From CAYNYF01 sp964401385 (GTDB lineage: Bacteria; Planctomycetota; Phycisphaerae; SM23-33), in the NCBI GenBank assembly GCA_964401385.1, contig CAYNYF010000003.1:22816-86815 (forward strand): a stretch of DNA of 64,000 nucleotides, given 5' to 3'. A program made the position numbers and the translations under genes. The notes under the pieces are model-generated. The model did not search any database and was not told where the DNA came from. It saw only the letters and a list, made by a program, of their open reading frames with translations. Shown in pieces: positions 52,351 to 60,850 of this stretch. Numbering within the stretch: position 1 is the first letter of the stretch; each line of letters begins with the position of its first letter.

Positions 52351-52823
52351 GCCTGTCTCCAATCGAACTGGACGCCGATGGCCTTTTCCTTTTCCTTCGC
52401 GAGCATCTTGTACATCTTCGGGCCCTCGGTGTAGGGCACGCAGTGCGTGATGGCGGGGGCGGGCGTGACCATGCCGGCCTGCATCATCTTCATGATGGCG
52501 TCGGCGTTGGCGGCGTCGCTGTCGTAGGGGTAGTCGCGGTGGTAGCAGGAGCCGGCGCCGATCATCGTCTGATTGGATTTCTGGAAGTGCGTGTACAGGT
52601 CCATCTCGGCGGTGCCGTGGATGCCGCCTTTGAACTGGAAGCGCCGAATCAGCCGCAGCAGGGGGTTGACCAGCAGCAGCCCGATCAGCAGCAGCCCGTA
52701 GGCGTGGGTTGGGACCAGATCGCCGCCGATGTAGGAGAAGAAGAACCAGGTGTCGTTGACGTAGCCCAGAGACGCCAGCGCAACCGAGAGAACAAGACCG
52801 ATAAGGACGGCTCTGAAAGTCAT
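52347..52823 (-). pseudogene. Chimeric ORF: transporter N-terminus fused in frame to dehydrogenase C-terminus
   Basis: 158 codons. Residues 1-67 are the first two membrane helices of the DUF6785-like transporter (one Ile to Val change). Residues 68-158 are the last 91 residues of the MDR dehydrogenase, joined at a shared Gly-Gly. The join is at GCCGCC (52623-52628). It keeps a transporter-type promoter and start and is open throughout, so it may be expressed, but neither half is a complete domain. I treat it as a by-product of the duplication. Confidence 0.82.
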
Positions 52824-52944
52824 GTTGGCGTCAAGTCTGATACGGCGACGGCGGCGTGCTGGCGACACGGACCGACCCGCCCCGGCCGCAAAACCTATGC
52901 TTACGTTAAACGCACGCCCGGCCCAGCCGGACCGGGGCAGCGGC

Positions 52945-52950
52945 ATTATA
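52945..52950 (-). promoter_or_regulatory. Duplicated TATAAT box upstream of the chimeric ORF
   Basis: The copy of the transporter -10 box, intact despite other substitutions nearby. It would drive the chimeric ORF and, through it, PD40 copy A. Confidence 0.35.
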
Positions 52951-53065
52951 ACCACTGGGACGGCCGGGATGCGAATCCAGACCACAAATTGCCGCGAGTC
53001 CATCGCAGCAACGGCCCGCCCAAGGATGTCCGATTCGGCCGGCCGGGCGACGCGCCGGCCAGGGG

Positions 53066-54301
53066 CTATTTCCTGCCCGAGCCCTTGGCGTCAGTGGCCA
53101 TGACGATCCGGGCGACGTAGGCGGCCTGCTTGCCGTCCGGGGCGGGCTTGATGTAGACGACCGCCCCGCCCAGGGCGTGCTGGACGCGGACGTTGGGGTC
53201 GAGCGTCCAGCTCTTTCCGCCGCCGGCGTCGTGAAGGATCATTCCCTTGCGCTCGGGCCCGAGGCTGCCCAGCACCATGGTCGTGGGCGTCGGCCCGGGC
53301 CCGACGGCCACGGCGTTGTCGATCGTGGCGATCCGCTTTCCGGCGATGCGGTCCCAGATGCAGCTCAGCGTGGCCGTCTGCTGGCGCGGGCCCTCCGGCG
53401 TCTGCACCGTGTCGTCCTTGGCGCCGGGGTAGTAGAGGTACCGCCCGTCGGCCGTCCACTGGCTCTCCCAGTCGTGCCATTGGCTGGAGGGCTTGTCGGA
53501 CGGCAATTCCGCCAGTTGCTTGTCGGCTGCGAAGTCGTAAAGGATGAGCTTGGGCTCCGCCCGCTTCGGCCGGGGCTCTCCCGGGCGGCGTCGGATCCGC
53601 TTGGGTGGGACGAGTACAGTCACCACGTCGGCCTCGGGGCAAACGCCCAAGGGAATCCCGCGGGCCCGCAACGGCTTCAGCTCCAGCTTTGGCAACGTCG
53701 CGGTGTAGATGATCGAGCCCGCCTCGTCCATGCCCTTGCCGCTTCGGTCGACGCGGTTCAGGATCAGTCTTCTGCCCGTCCGGTCGAACTTCGCCCACAC
53801 CTTCGCGCCGGCGAGGGGCGTTCTGGTGGCCTTGCCGGAGGCGACGTCGTAGAGCAGCAGCTCCATCCTCTGCTCGACGACCGTCATCTTCGCGGTCTCC
53901 GGCTTCTTGATCTGCGTAAGCTTTGGCATCAGCAACGTCTTGCCGGATGGGTCGAAGAGGTCGAACCGCCTGTACACCTTCTCCCAGGCGGACCGGGCCT
54001 CCAGCAGGACGGTGTCCTTGCCCGTCGCCAGCTCGCGCAGGCGGATCTGCCAGGAGCTTCGGGACGAGCCCGGGCGGTTTGCGTTGGCGGGCTGCGCCGC
54101 GGCAAGACGCTTCAGGCAGACAAGGTGTTTTCCATCCGGGCTGAGCCGCATCATCCACGGCCAGAGGGTGCGTTCCTTGTACCAGGACTGGTCGCCTTCA
54201 GGGAAGATGCGCTTTTCGTCGACGAGCCTCGGCCCGTCGGCCAGGGCGGCTGGGGCAAGAAGAAGCGCCCACAGGGCAAAGCGTCGCGTCGGGCTGCTCA
54301 T
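53066..54301 (-). CDS. TolB/PD40-like exported protein, copy B
   Basis: A 411-aa signal-peptide-bearing beta-propeller, the duplicate of the gene at 51115-52350. Its start overlaps the stop of the intact dehydrogenase by 4 bp (ATGA), which I take as the ancestral arrangement. Compared with copy A, changes cluster around residues 45-150 (for example HWPW to LWPW and an Arg/Ser-rich loop). The remaining 300 or so residues look identical. Function unknown. Confidence 0.82.
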   Translation of the reverse strand: MSSPTRRFALWALLLAPAALADGPRLVDEKRIFPEGDQSWYKERTLWPWMMRLSPDGKHLVCLKRLAAAQPANANRPGSSRSSWQIRLRELATGKDTVLLEARSAWEKVYRRFDLFDPSGKTLLMPKLTQIKKPETAKMTVVEQRMELLLYDVASGKATRTPLAGAKVWAKFDRTGRRLILNRVDRSGKGMDEAGSIIYTATLPKLELKPLRARGIPLGVCPEADVVTVLVPPKRIRRRPGEPRPKRAEPKLILYDFAADKQLAELPSDKPSSQWHDWESQWTADGRYLYYPGAKDDTVQTPEGPRQQTATLSCIWDRIAGKRIATIDNAVAVGPGPTPTTMVLGSLGPERKGMILHDAGGGKSWTLDPNVRVQHALGGAVVYIKPAPDGKQAAYVARIVMATDAKGSGRK

Positions 54302-55302
54302 GCCTGTCTCCAATCGAACTGGACGCCGATGGCCTTTTCCTTTTCCTTCGCGAGCATCTTGTACATCTTCGGGCCCTCGGTGTAGGGCACGCAGTGCGTG
54401 ATGGCGGGGGCGGGCGTGACCATGCCGGCCTGCATCATCTTCATGATGGCGTCGGCGTTGGCGGCGTCGCTGTCGTAGGGGTAGTCGCGGTGGTAGCAGG
54501 AGCCGGCGCCGATCATCGTCTGATTGGATTTCTGAAAGTGCGTGTACAGGTCCATCTCGGCGGTGCCGTGGATGCCGCCCAGCACGACGATCCGCCCTTC
54601 GTCCCGGGTGACGCCCGGCAGGGAGGCGATGACCTTGGTCGTGGCCGTCGCCTCGATCGACGCGGACACGCCCGCCCCGTCGGTGATCTCCCTGATCCGC
54701 TGGCCGGCGTCTTCAGCGGCCGGGTCGATCGCGACGTCGGCGCCCATCTTCAGCGCCACCTCTCTTCGCTTGCCGACCGGGTCGACGGCGATGACCGGGC
54801 AGGCCCCGCTGCGCTTGGCCAGGTGCGTGGCGAACACGCCGATCACCCCCTGGCCGAAGACGGCCACCGGGTCCCCCAGCCGGACCTGCGCCGCCCGGAC
54901 GCCGCGCAGGGAGATGCACAGCAGGGGCGTGCAGACGGCGTCGGTGCTGGCCAGGCCCTCCGGCACCGGGCGGCAGCTGCCTTCGGGGCAGTCGATCATG
55001 CCGTAGTGGGCCAGCCGGAAGAGCACCCGCTGGCCGAGTTCGAACCGCGCGGCGCCCTCGCCCCGGCCGACGACGTGGCCGATGGCGATATAGCCGGTCA
55101 TCCGCGGAAACGGGCGGTCCTGGGTGTGCGTGCCCTGGATGGTGTGCAGTTCGGTGCCGGTGGAGACCATGGAGTACTCGGTCTTGACGCGCACCTGCCC
55201 GGCCGCGAGCTGCTCCAGCTTTCTCTCCTTGATTTCCATCGTGTTCAGGGCCGTGGCCATCAGGCACGGCGTCACGCACGGGGCGGTCAGGTTTTCTGCC
55301 AT
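54298..55302 (-). CDS. MDR-family zinc-type alcohol dehydrogenase-like protein
   Basis: A 334-aa medium-chain dehydrogenase. A GroES-like N-domain (VKTEYSMVSTGTELHTIQGT; GYIAIGHVVGRGE) is followed by a Rossmann domain with PVAVFGQGVIGVFATHLAK (about residue 160) and VIAVDPVGKRREVALKMGAD. The classical catalytic Cys and His ligands are not obvious, so zinc dependence is uncertain. It probably oxidises or reduces a sugar or polyol with NAD(P). It is coupled to the PD40 gene, with a Gfo/Idh/MocA oxidoreductase upstream on the same strand (48 bp). Confidence 0.86.
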   Translation of the reverse strand: MAENLTAPCVTPCLMATALNTMEIKERKLEQLAAGQVRVKTEYSMVSTGTELHTIQGTHTQDRPFPRMTGYIAIGHVVGRGEGAARFELGQRVLFRLAHYGMIDCPEGSCRPVPEGLASTDAVCTPLLCISLRGVRAAQVRLGDPVAVFGQGVIGVFATHLAKRSGACPVIAVDPVGKRREVALKMGADVAIDPAAEDAGQRIREITDGAGVSASIEATATTKVIASLPGVTRDEGRIVVLGGIHGTAEMDLYTHFQKSNQTMIGAGSCYHRDYPYDSDAANADAIMKMMQAGMVTPAPAITHCVPYTEGPKMYKMLAKEKEKAIGVQFDWRQA

Positions 55303-55350
55303 TCCTCGATTTCCTCTCTGAGGGAGTCCGCCGCTGCGGGGGACTTTGTG

Positions 55351-56334
55351 TCATTTCAAACGGATGGTTTTGTTCCGGCGGGCGGACTCGTAGATGGCCA
55401 GAATCAGCTCCACCGAGCGCCTGCCTTGCTCAACGGTCACTTCCGGCGGGCGCCGCTGCCGGACGGCGTGCATGAAGTCCGTCACGGCGTCAGGATATTC
55501 CGGCGGCGCGGGCTCTTTCAAGGATTCAATGTTGGTCTCGACGATCTGCCCGCCGACCAGCCAGGCCGATCCCTTCGTGCCGTGGATCTCGAAGAAGGTC
55601 TTGTCGCTCTTTGGGGCGACGTTGGTCGTGGTGGTGATGCAGGAGCGGGCGCCGTTTTCGAACTCGACGATGCCCGCCGCCCAGTCTTCCGTCTCGATTT
55701 TGTGGTTCAGGGCGGCGAAGTCGCCGCGGACCTTGACGGGCTTTCCGGCCAGCCAGGTCAGCAGGTCCATCGGGTGGGCGCCCTGGTTCATCAGCGAGCC
55801 GCCGCCGTCCATTTCCCAGGTGCCGCGCCAGCCGCCCTTGTCGTAGTAGGACTGGTCGCGGAACCACTTCAGCCGCACGTCCACCAGCAGCAGCTTGCCG
55901 AACTCGCCGGCGTCGATGGCCTTCTTGACCGCCCGGTAGCCGGGAACGAACCGCATCTGGTAGTTGACCCCGCACAGGACGCCGCTGGCGGCGACGGCCT
56001 CGGCGATGACGTCGATGTGGGCCGGGGTGATGTCGATGGGCTTGTCGATGAGCATGGCCACGCCGTGGCGTGCGGCGACAACGGCCTGCTGGTGATGCAG
56101 CCCGCTGGGGGTGCTGATCACCACGCCGTCGAGCGACTCGGCCGCGAGCATCTCGTCCATGTCCGGATAGCCTTTGGGGTGGGCGTCGATTTCCCCGGCG
56201 TACGTCTCCAGCCGCCACTTGAGCTTGTCGGGGTCGTTGTCGCAGATGGCCGTCAGCTCGCCGATTTCGCTTCTGTGAATGTTGGCTCCGTGACCGCCGC
56301 CAATTCCCATGCCGACCACGCCCATTTTCAACAT
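55351..56334 (-). CDS. Gfo/Idh/MocA family oxidoreductase
   Basis: A 327-aa NAD(P)-dependent sugar oxidoreductase. The Rossmann start (MGVVGMGIGGGHGANI) is followed by the EKP-equivalent motif LIDKPIDIT (about residue 95, with Asp in place of Glu). The C-domain has GGGSLMNQGAHPMDLL (about 178), which carries the conserved Asp/His. The family is greatly expanded in planctomycetes. It is first in an operon with the MDR dehydrogenase and PD40 genes, suggesting sequential oxidation of a sugar derivative. Substrate unknown. Confidence 0.9.
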   Translation of the reverse strand: MLKMGVVGMGIGGGHGANIHRSEIGELTAICDNDPDKLKWRLETYAGEIDAHPKGYPDMDEMLAAESLDGVVISTPSGLHHQQAVVAARHGVAMLIDKPIDITPAHIDVIAEAVAASGVLCGVNYQMRFVPGYRAVKKAIDAGEFGKLLLVDVRLKWFRDQSYYDKGGWRGTWEMDGGGSLMNQGAHPMDLLTWLAGKPVKVRGDFAALNHKIETEDWAAGIVEFENGARSCITTTTNVAPKSDKTFFEIHGTKGSAWLVGGQIVETNIESLKEPAPPEYPDAVTDFMHAVRQRRPPEVTVEQGRRSVELILAIYESARRNKTIRLK

Positions 56335-56437
56335 TGTTTCGTTTCCCCTTTACCGGGTCACTGAGTTGACATGAGCATCATAGCCGAGTTGCCCCGCTGG
56401 CGAAAGCGGCTGGCCGGCGTATCCCGCCCGGGGGGGC

Positions 56438-56467
56438 TTGGACCGGCCGGCCGGCGCCTGCTATAAT
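56438..56467 (+). promoter_or_regulatory. Putative promoter of the TIM-barrel-like gene
   Basis: TTGGAC (56438-56443), 18-bp spacer, TATAAT (56462-56467). A perfect ribosome site AAGGAGGT (56477-56484) follows, five bases before the ATG at 56490. The leader is therefore very short, and expression should be strong. Confidence 0.55.
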
Positions 56468-56489
56468 GCGTGAGTGAAGGAGGTTACAC

Positions 56490-57347
56490 ATGAGTAAGCG
56501 CGGCGGCGGCCCGACTACTACCGTCCCCATCGGCCGAGCTGCGGTCGGCCGGTTCATCGTGGGGCACAATCCCCTCAGCGCCAACAGCCACCTCACCGAG
56601 GCCATCGACGCCGAGATGCGGGAGTACTTCACCGACGAGAACGTCATCGGCCTGTACCGCCGGGCCGAGCGGCTGGGGGTCAAGACGTTCATGATCCGCG
56701 GCGACCACCGCATGCTGAACTGGGTGGAGCTGTACCGCCGCGAAGGCGGGAAGATGAACTTCATCGCCCAGACCGCCAGCGAGATGCACGACGTCTTCAT
56801 GAACATCCGCATCCTGGCGGCGGCCGGGGCGGAGGGCATCTACCACCACGGCACGCAGACCGACAAGTTCTGGCGCGAGGGCCGGATCGACGATTGCCTG
56901 GACTACCTCAAGTGCATGCGCGACTGCGGCGTGGCCGTCGGGCTGGGAACGCATCAGCCGGAGATTGTCGACTACGCCGAGCAGCACGGCTGGGACGTCG
57001 ATTTCTACATGTGCAGCTTCTACAACATCTCGCGCACACCGCGGGAATCGTCCGTCGTCACCGGCAGGAAGGAATACGGCAAGGAGAGGTACCTGCCCGG
57101 GGATCGCGAGGAGATGTGCCGGACGATCCGCGGCCTCGGCAAGCCGGTGCTGGCGTTCAAGATTCTCGCTGCCGGCCGGCTGTGCGCGACGCAGGACGAT
57201 GTGAAAGAGGGCTTCCGCTACGCCTACACAAACATCAAGCCCACCGACGCCGTGGTGGTCGGGCTGTTCCCCAAGCACGTGGACCAGATTGCCCTGGACC
57301 TTTCCTACGCCGAAGACGCCTGCCGGGCCGCGGCCGGCGCGAGCTGA
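56490..57347 (+). CDS. Conserved protein of unknown function, TIM-barrel-like
   Basis: A 285-aa soluble protein with alternating strands and helices that looks like a TIM barrel, perhaps related to aldo/keto reductases without their catalytic tetrad. Recognisable blocks are RFIVGHNPLSANSH, KTFMIRGDHRM, GTHQPEIVDYA and VLAFKILAAGRL. I do not know a function. It has the strongest promoter and ribosome site in the window. It diverges from the Gfo/Idh/MocA operon, so the two could belong to the same pathway. Confidence 0.72.
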   Translation: MSKRGGGPTTTVPIGRAAVGRFIVGHNPLSANSHLTEAIDAEMREYFTDENVIGLYRRAERLGVKTFMIRGDHRMLNWVELYRREGGKMNFIAQTASEMHDVFMNIRILAAAGAEGIYHHGTQTDKFWREGRIDDCLDYLKCMRDCGVAVGLGTHQPEIVDYAEQHGWDVDFYMCSFYNISRTPRESSVVTGRKEYGKERYLPGDREEMCRTIRGLGKPVLAFKILAAGRLCATQDDVKEGFRYAYTNIKPTDAVVVGLFPKHVDQIALDLSYAEDACRAAAGAS

Positions 57348-57490
57348 TCGAAACCTCCGCACCCTCCCGCAGTTAAACCTCCGTAACCGCGTCTTGCCGG
57401 CGAGGCGGGCGGTTCGCCTTGACGCAGCGCCCCGCCTCTGGGAACATAAGTCCTCCTCAACCAGGACCGGAAGATTTCAGAGGTGCGACA

Positions 57491-58978
57491 ATGAAGCCTG
57501 GAAAACTTCTCACCGCGATGATCCTGCCGGCAGCGCTGTTTGCGGGCGTTTGCCTGGCCCAGCAGAAGCCAAAGACGTTCAGCGAGGAATTCCGACCTGC
57601 GGCCAGCAACATGCAGCGGAGGAGGTTCCCCGAGGCCATCAAGGTGCTGGACGCCCTGCTGAAGAAGTACAAGGACCCTATTGAGGTAAAGCAGCTTCGC
57701 CTTGCCCGGGCCCAATGTCTGCACCAGATGACCAAGTACGACGATGCACTGGCCGAGCTGAACAAGCTCATGGCCGATTTCAAGACCGACAAGGACCTCC
57801 AGTCCGCCGCGTTGCTGGGAGTCGGCGATGCCCACCGGGCCAAGAAGGAATTCGACAAGGCCGTCGCGGCCTATCAGAAGGTCTCCAAGGACTACGCCGA
57901 CCAGCCGGCCCGCGCCGCCGACGCCCTGCTGAAGGCCGGGGGCGTACTGTGCGACGACATGAAGAAGTTTCCCGAGGGCCTGGCCAGCTACGCGGCCGTG
58001 GAAAAACAGTTCCCCGCGCTTACCCGTCGGGCGGCCGATTCGGTCCTGAAGATGGCGGCGGTGCAGGAGACGTTGACCAAGGACTCGCTCAATGCCGGCG
58101 CTGCCTACCAGAAGCTGGCCGAGAAGTACGGTTCGCTCTATCAGGAGCACGTCCTGGCCGGCTATTTCGCCAAGGCCGGCGCGTGCTACCTTGCGGCCAA
58201 GAAGGTTCCCCAAGCCCTGGCAATACTGAAAAAGGGCGAACAGGCGCTGAAGGACAATCGGCAGAAGACCCCGCTGGCCCTGACGCAGGTGCAAATCCTG
58301 ATGCAGGACAAGAAGTACCCCGAGGCCCGCACCGAGTGCGAGCGAATCATCTGTGAGTATCCGCTGGAGCTGAACGTCTGCCAGGCCGCCCAGACCCGGA
58401 TGGTCGAGGCCTTCCGCACGGAGAGCAAGTTCAACGAGGCGTTGGGGGCGGCGCGGATCCTCTATGACGCTGCTGCCGGCGAACAGAGCATCCGGGCCGC
58501 GGCCCACGTGGTGGCCCAGGCGTTCCGGTCGGTGGACAGCAACCTCGCCCGGGCCAATCAGTTTCTCGCCTACCAGCGCTTCGGCCAGAACGGGCCGGAC
58601 GGAAAACCCAACACGCCCGACGACGTGCGCGTCAATCACCTCCTGGCGGCAAAACATCTCCCGCCGAACGCGGTCCGGGACAAGCGTTTCGCCGCCGCCA
58701 TCCAGGCCCAGCCCAACATGTACGAGGGCTACCGGGCGAAAGGCTTTCTGTACGCGTATTGGGGCAAGCCCAAGGAGTCCGCCCAGCAGTTCCGGCTGGC
58801 GTTCAAGGTTTGCCCGGATGCGACGGTGCCGGCGGCGGCGCACGAGCTTGTCCTGGTGGGCATCAAGGCGTACCGGGCGTCGTTTTTCGGGCTGGAAAAG
58901 GTGTTCGAGTACATCAGCTACGGCCCCAAGGGCAAGACCGGCAAGGAGAACATCCCCGACCCCTTCCAGGGGCTGTGA
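57491..58978 (+). CDS. Exported TPR-repeat protein
   Basis: A 495-aa protein with a signal peptide (LLTAMILPAALFAGVCLAQQ). A series of TPR-like helical pairs runs from about residue 30 to 345 (FPEAIKVLDALLKKY; YDDALAELNKLMADF; FDKAVAAYQKVSKDY and others). The C-terminal 130 residues contain a Pro/Asn/Asp-rich stretch (FGQNGPDGKPNTPDD) that may bind calcium. It should act in the periplasm as a scaffold. The ATG at 57491 follows AGAGGTG. The next gene begins 25 bp later and encodes another exported protein, probably a partner. Confidence 0.8.
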   Translation: MKPGKLLTAMILPAALFAGVCLAQQKPKTFSEEFRPAASNMQRRRFPEAIKVLDALLKKYKDPIEVKQLRLARAQCLHQMTKYDDALAELNKLMADFKTDKDLQSAALLGVGDAHRAKKEFDKAVAAYQKVSKDYADQPARAADALLKAGGVLCDDMKKFPEGLASYAAVEKQFPALTRRAADSVLKMAAVQETLTKDSLNAGAAYQKLAEKYGSLYQEHVLAGYFAKAGACYLAAKKVPQALAILKKGEQALKDNRQKTPLALTQVQILMQDKKYPEARTECERIICEYPLELNVCQAAQTRMVEAFRTESKFNEALGAARILYDAAAGEQSIRAAAHVVAQAFRSVDSNLARANQFLAYQRFGQNGPDGKPNTPDDVRVNHLLAAKHLPPNAVRDKRFAAAIQAQPNMYEGYRAKGFLYAYWGKPKESAQQFRLAFKVCPDATVPAAAHELVLVGIKAYRASFFGLEKVFEYISYGPKGKTGKENIPDPFQGL

Positions 58979-59003
58979 GGGGCGAGCGGGCGCGGGCGGC
59001 AGG

Positions 59004-59879
59004 ATGGGCGAAAGCGACAAACCGGTGTTGCGGCGCTTGCGGCTGCTGGCCTCAACGGCCGGGGCGGTCGTGGTCTTGACCGCCGCGGTGGCGGGGCTGG
59101 CCCAGCAGGCGCCCGCCACGGCCACGCCGGCCGAGTGGCAGACCGCGCTCAAGGGGGTGCGGGAAGTCGCCTTCGATCCGACCCAGAGCGTCCAGCACCG
59201 CGCCAACGCCGTCATGGCCTACGCCAAGCTCCGTTCGCTGCGGGGCGAGTACGACGACGCCGTCAAGACCTGCTGGGAGGTCCTCAAGGCCGCCAAAACG
59301 TCGGAGGTGGCCGAAGCGGCCGGGCGGGCCGCGAGCCTTGTCTGTCGCTGGCGGTCCGGTCACGTGGGCGGGGCGGCGCAGTTGATCGACGACTGGGCGG
59401 CCAAGGCTCCGGCCGGGCCGGGCAGGGGGGCGCTGTCCAAGATCAAGATGGACTTCGTCAAGATGCGGCAATACGTCATGGGAGTTGCCGCCAAGAAGAT
59501 GCCGCCTCCGCCGGTCCGGGTGGCCCTGGCCCGCTGGGCAGTGATGCGGCCGAAATCCGGCGTGGGGGCCCTGAACTTTCGCATGGCACAGGTCGCCAGG
59601 CCGGGATGGGTCGTCGTTCAAAAAAACCGCGGCCCTTCGGCCCTACGGGTCTCGGTCCCCGTGCTGCCGCCGTTGCCGCTGCTAGTCAGGGACAGCAAGT
59701 CCGGCATTCCCCGGGGGCTGAATTTGACGCTCCCGGTCTACAACCCGCCGCCTTGGTATGTCGCCAGGGACGGCCGAACTCGCATTCCGCAGGCGCTGAA
59801 GCTCACACTTCCGGTCTACACCGCCCCCGCCTGGTACAAGCGCGTCCCCTTCCCGCTGCTGAAAGAGCCTAACAAGTAG
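59004..59879 (+). CDS. Exported protein with C-terminal Pro/Tyr-rich repeats
   Basis: A 291-aa protein with a signal peptide or anchor (residues 15-38). An alpha-helical TPR-like region follows (about 40-170), with an extended tail (about 205-291). The tail has three imperfect repeats of 25-26 residues; the clearest two share (I)P.xL.LTLPVY..P.WY, at DNA positions 59718-59795 and 59796-59870. I do not recognise the family. It is 25 bp downstream of the TPR gene and probably co-transcribed. The start at 59004 has only a weak ribosome site. Confidence 0.65.
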   Translation: MGESDKPVLRRLRLLASTAGAVVVLTAAVAGLAQQAPATATPAEWQTALKGVREVAFDPTQSVQHRANAVMAYAKLRSLRGEYDDAVKTCWEVLKAAKTSEVAEAAGRAASLVCRWRSGHVGGAAQLIDDWAAKAPAGPGRGALSKIKMDFVKMRQYVMGVAAKKMPPPPVRVALARWAVMRPKSGVGALNFRMAQVARPGWVVVQKNRGPSALRVSVPVLPPLPLLVRDSKSGIPRGLNLTLPVYNPPPWYVARDGRTRIPQALKLTLPVYTAPAWYKRVPFPLLKEPNK

Positions 59880-60314
59880 GCACTAGGCGCCGGGCACGAG
59901 GCAACAGCGAGAAATTGTCCTGACTTCGTTCTTCCTACCAGCTTGCATTCTCCGGCCGCATGATGTTCGTAGAGGCCGACTGCCCGGGAGACCCATTCCC
60001 ACTGTGTGCCCAGAAAGACCCCGCGCGCATGTCGTGCGCAATTCAATGGGCCCGGACTCGTCACTTACCCTGTGGGCTGACCTGGCTCTGTTCCCTCCGC
60101 GGCATTGGTTAGTACGCCCCGGCAGACGGCGCCTCTGCAGAGGCAGGCCGGGCGCACACGTTCTTTCAATTCGGGCTAAGAGGCCTCTTGCGGGCAACGA
60201 TGGAACTCCGCGCGCCGGGAGCTATTACGCGGGTAGACATGCTCCGAGGGCAAAGCCAGAGCTCAACAGGCTGGACCATGCGCGTCCGTTCCAGTGTCTG
60301 GTGGGGCAAACCAA
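59880..60314. other. Intergenic stretch without a recognisable gene
   Basis: About 435 bp of somewhat lower G+C. Open frames on both strands lack ribosome sites and protein-like composition. Nothing recognised. Confidence 0.5.
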
Positions 60315-60530
60315 CTACTCGTCCTGCCAGAGTACATCGCTCAGACTCTCGGCGATCGCGCGGCTACGGATCTCCGTATCCCGGTACTGACCACCGTCTG
60401 GCACCTTGACGGGAACGTTCGTCGTAAACCAGTGCGGCCCTCCGAGCCTGACTCCGATTCCTCTCATTCCCAGAGCCAGGATTACACCACAACCGATGGC
60501 AAGGCCGACTCGCGCGAGCGTACCCCTCAC
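60315..60530 (-). CDS. Small membrane protein, unknown
   Basis: 71 codons from a GTG at 60530 with GAGGTG just upstream. One hydrophobic helix (residues 5-25) and a polar tail. It follows another small membrane ORF by 15 bp. Real on balance because of the ribosome site and helix, but not recognised. Confidence 0.45.
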   Translation of the reverse strand: MRGTLARVGLAIGCGVILALGMRGIGVRLGGPHWFTTNVPVKVPDGGQYRDTEIRSRAIAESLSDVLWQDE

Positions 60531-60545
60531 TTTACACCTCGGGCG

Positions 60546-60731
60546 CTATGCAGCATAGGACAGAGCGACTAATGCAGCCCCGCCGAGCATGAACGCAGCA
60601 GCAATTGCCAACTCCTTGCGGTCAATGTGCCTCTTGACTGACGGGTGGCGGTTCCTGGCGTCAGCAAGGCCGTCCGCGAGGAGAAGCGAACCGAAGCCCA
60701 TGCTGCTGGCTGCAATGATGAGAGCGAGCAT
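60546..60731 (-). CDS. Small two-helix membrane protein, unknown
   Basis: 61 codons with hydrophobic helices at residues 2-20 and 41-60 separated by a basic loop (DARNRHPSVKRHIDRKE). No strong ribosome site. Likely co-transcribed with the 71-codon ORF downstream. Confidence 0.45.
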   Translation of the reverse strand: MLALIIAASSMGFGSLLLADGLADARNRHPSVKRHIDRKELAIAAAFMLGGAALVALSYAA

Positions 60732-60850
60732 TCTGAACGGATTGCGTCACGTGTTCGGCGGCGCCGCCCTGGGTTCTTGACAAGGACGTGGTTCGCTATC
60801 CGTTTCCATACTTACCTCCCCTTGTGCCTTCTTTGATCCTATGACGTGAG

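Larger units (their letters stand above)
50673..52622. repeat. Tandem duplication, copy A (1950 bp)
   Basis: Copy A holds the 5' end of the transporter gene, its promoter region, a complete PD40 gene and the 3' end of a dehydrogenase gene. It begins and ends at a GCCGCC hexamer (50673-50678 and 52623-52628). It differs from copy B by one base in a run of As upstream of the transporter and by scattered substitutions, most of them in the 5' third of the PD40 gene. Confidence 0.9.
52623..54573. repeat. Tandem duplication, copy B (1951 bp)
   Basis: Directly abuts copy A. Contains the truncated 5' end of the transporter, its upstream region, the second PD40 gene, and the 3' part of the intact dehydrogenase, where it ends at GCCGCC (54574-54579). 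Confidence 0.9.
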
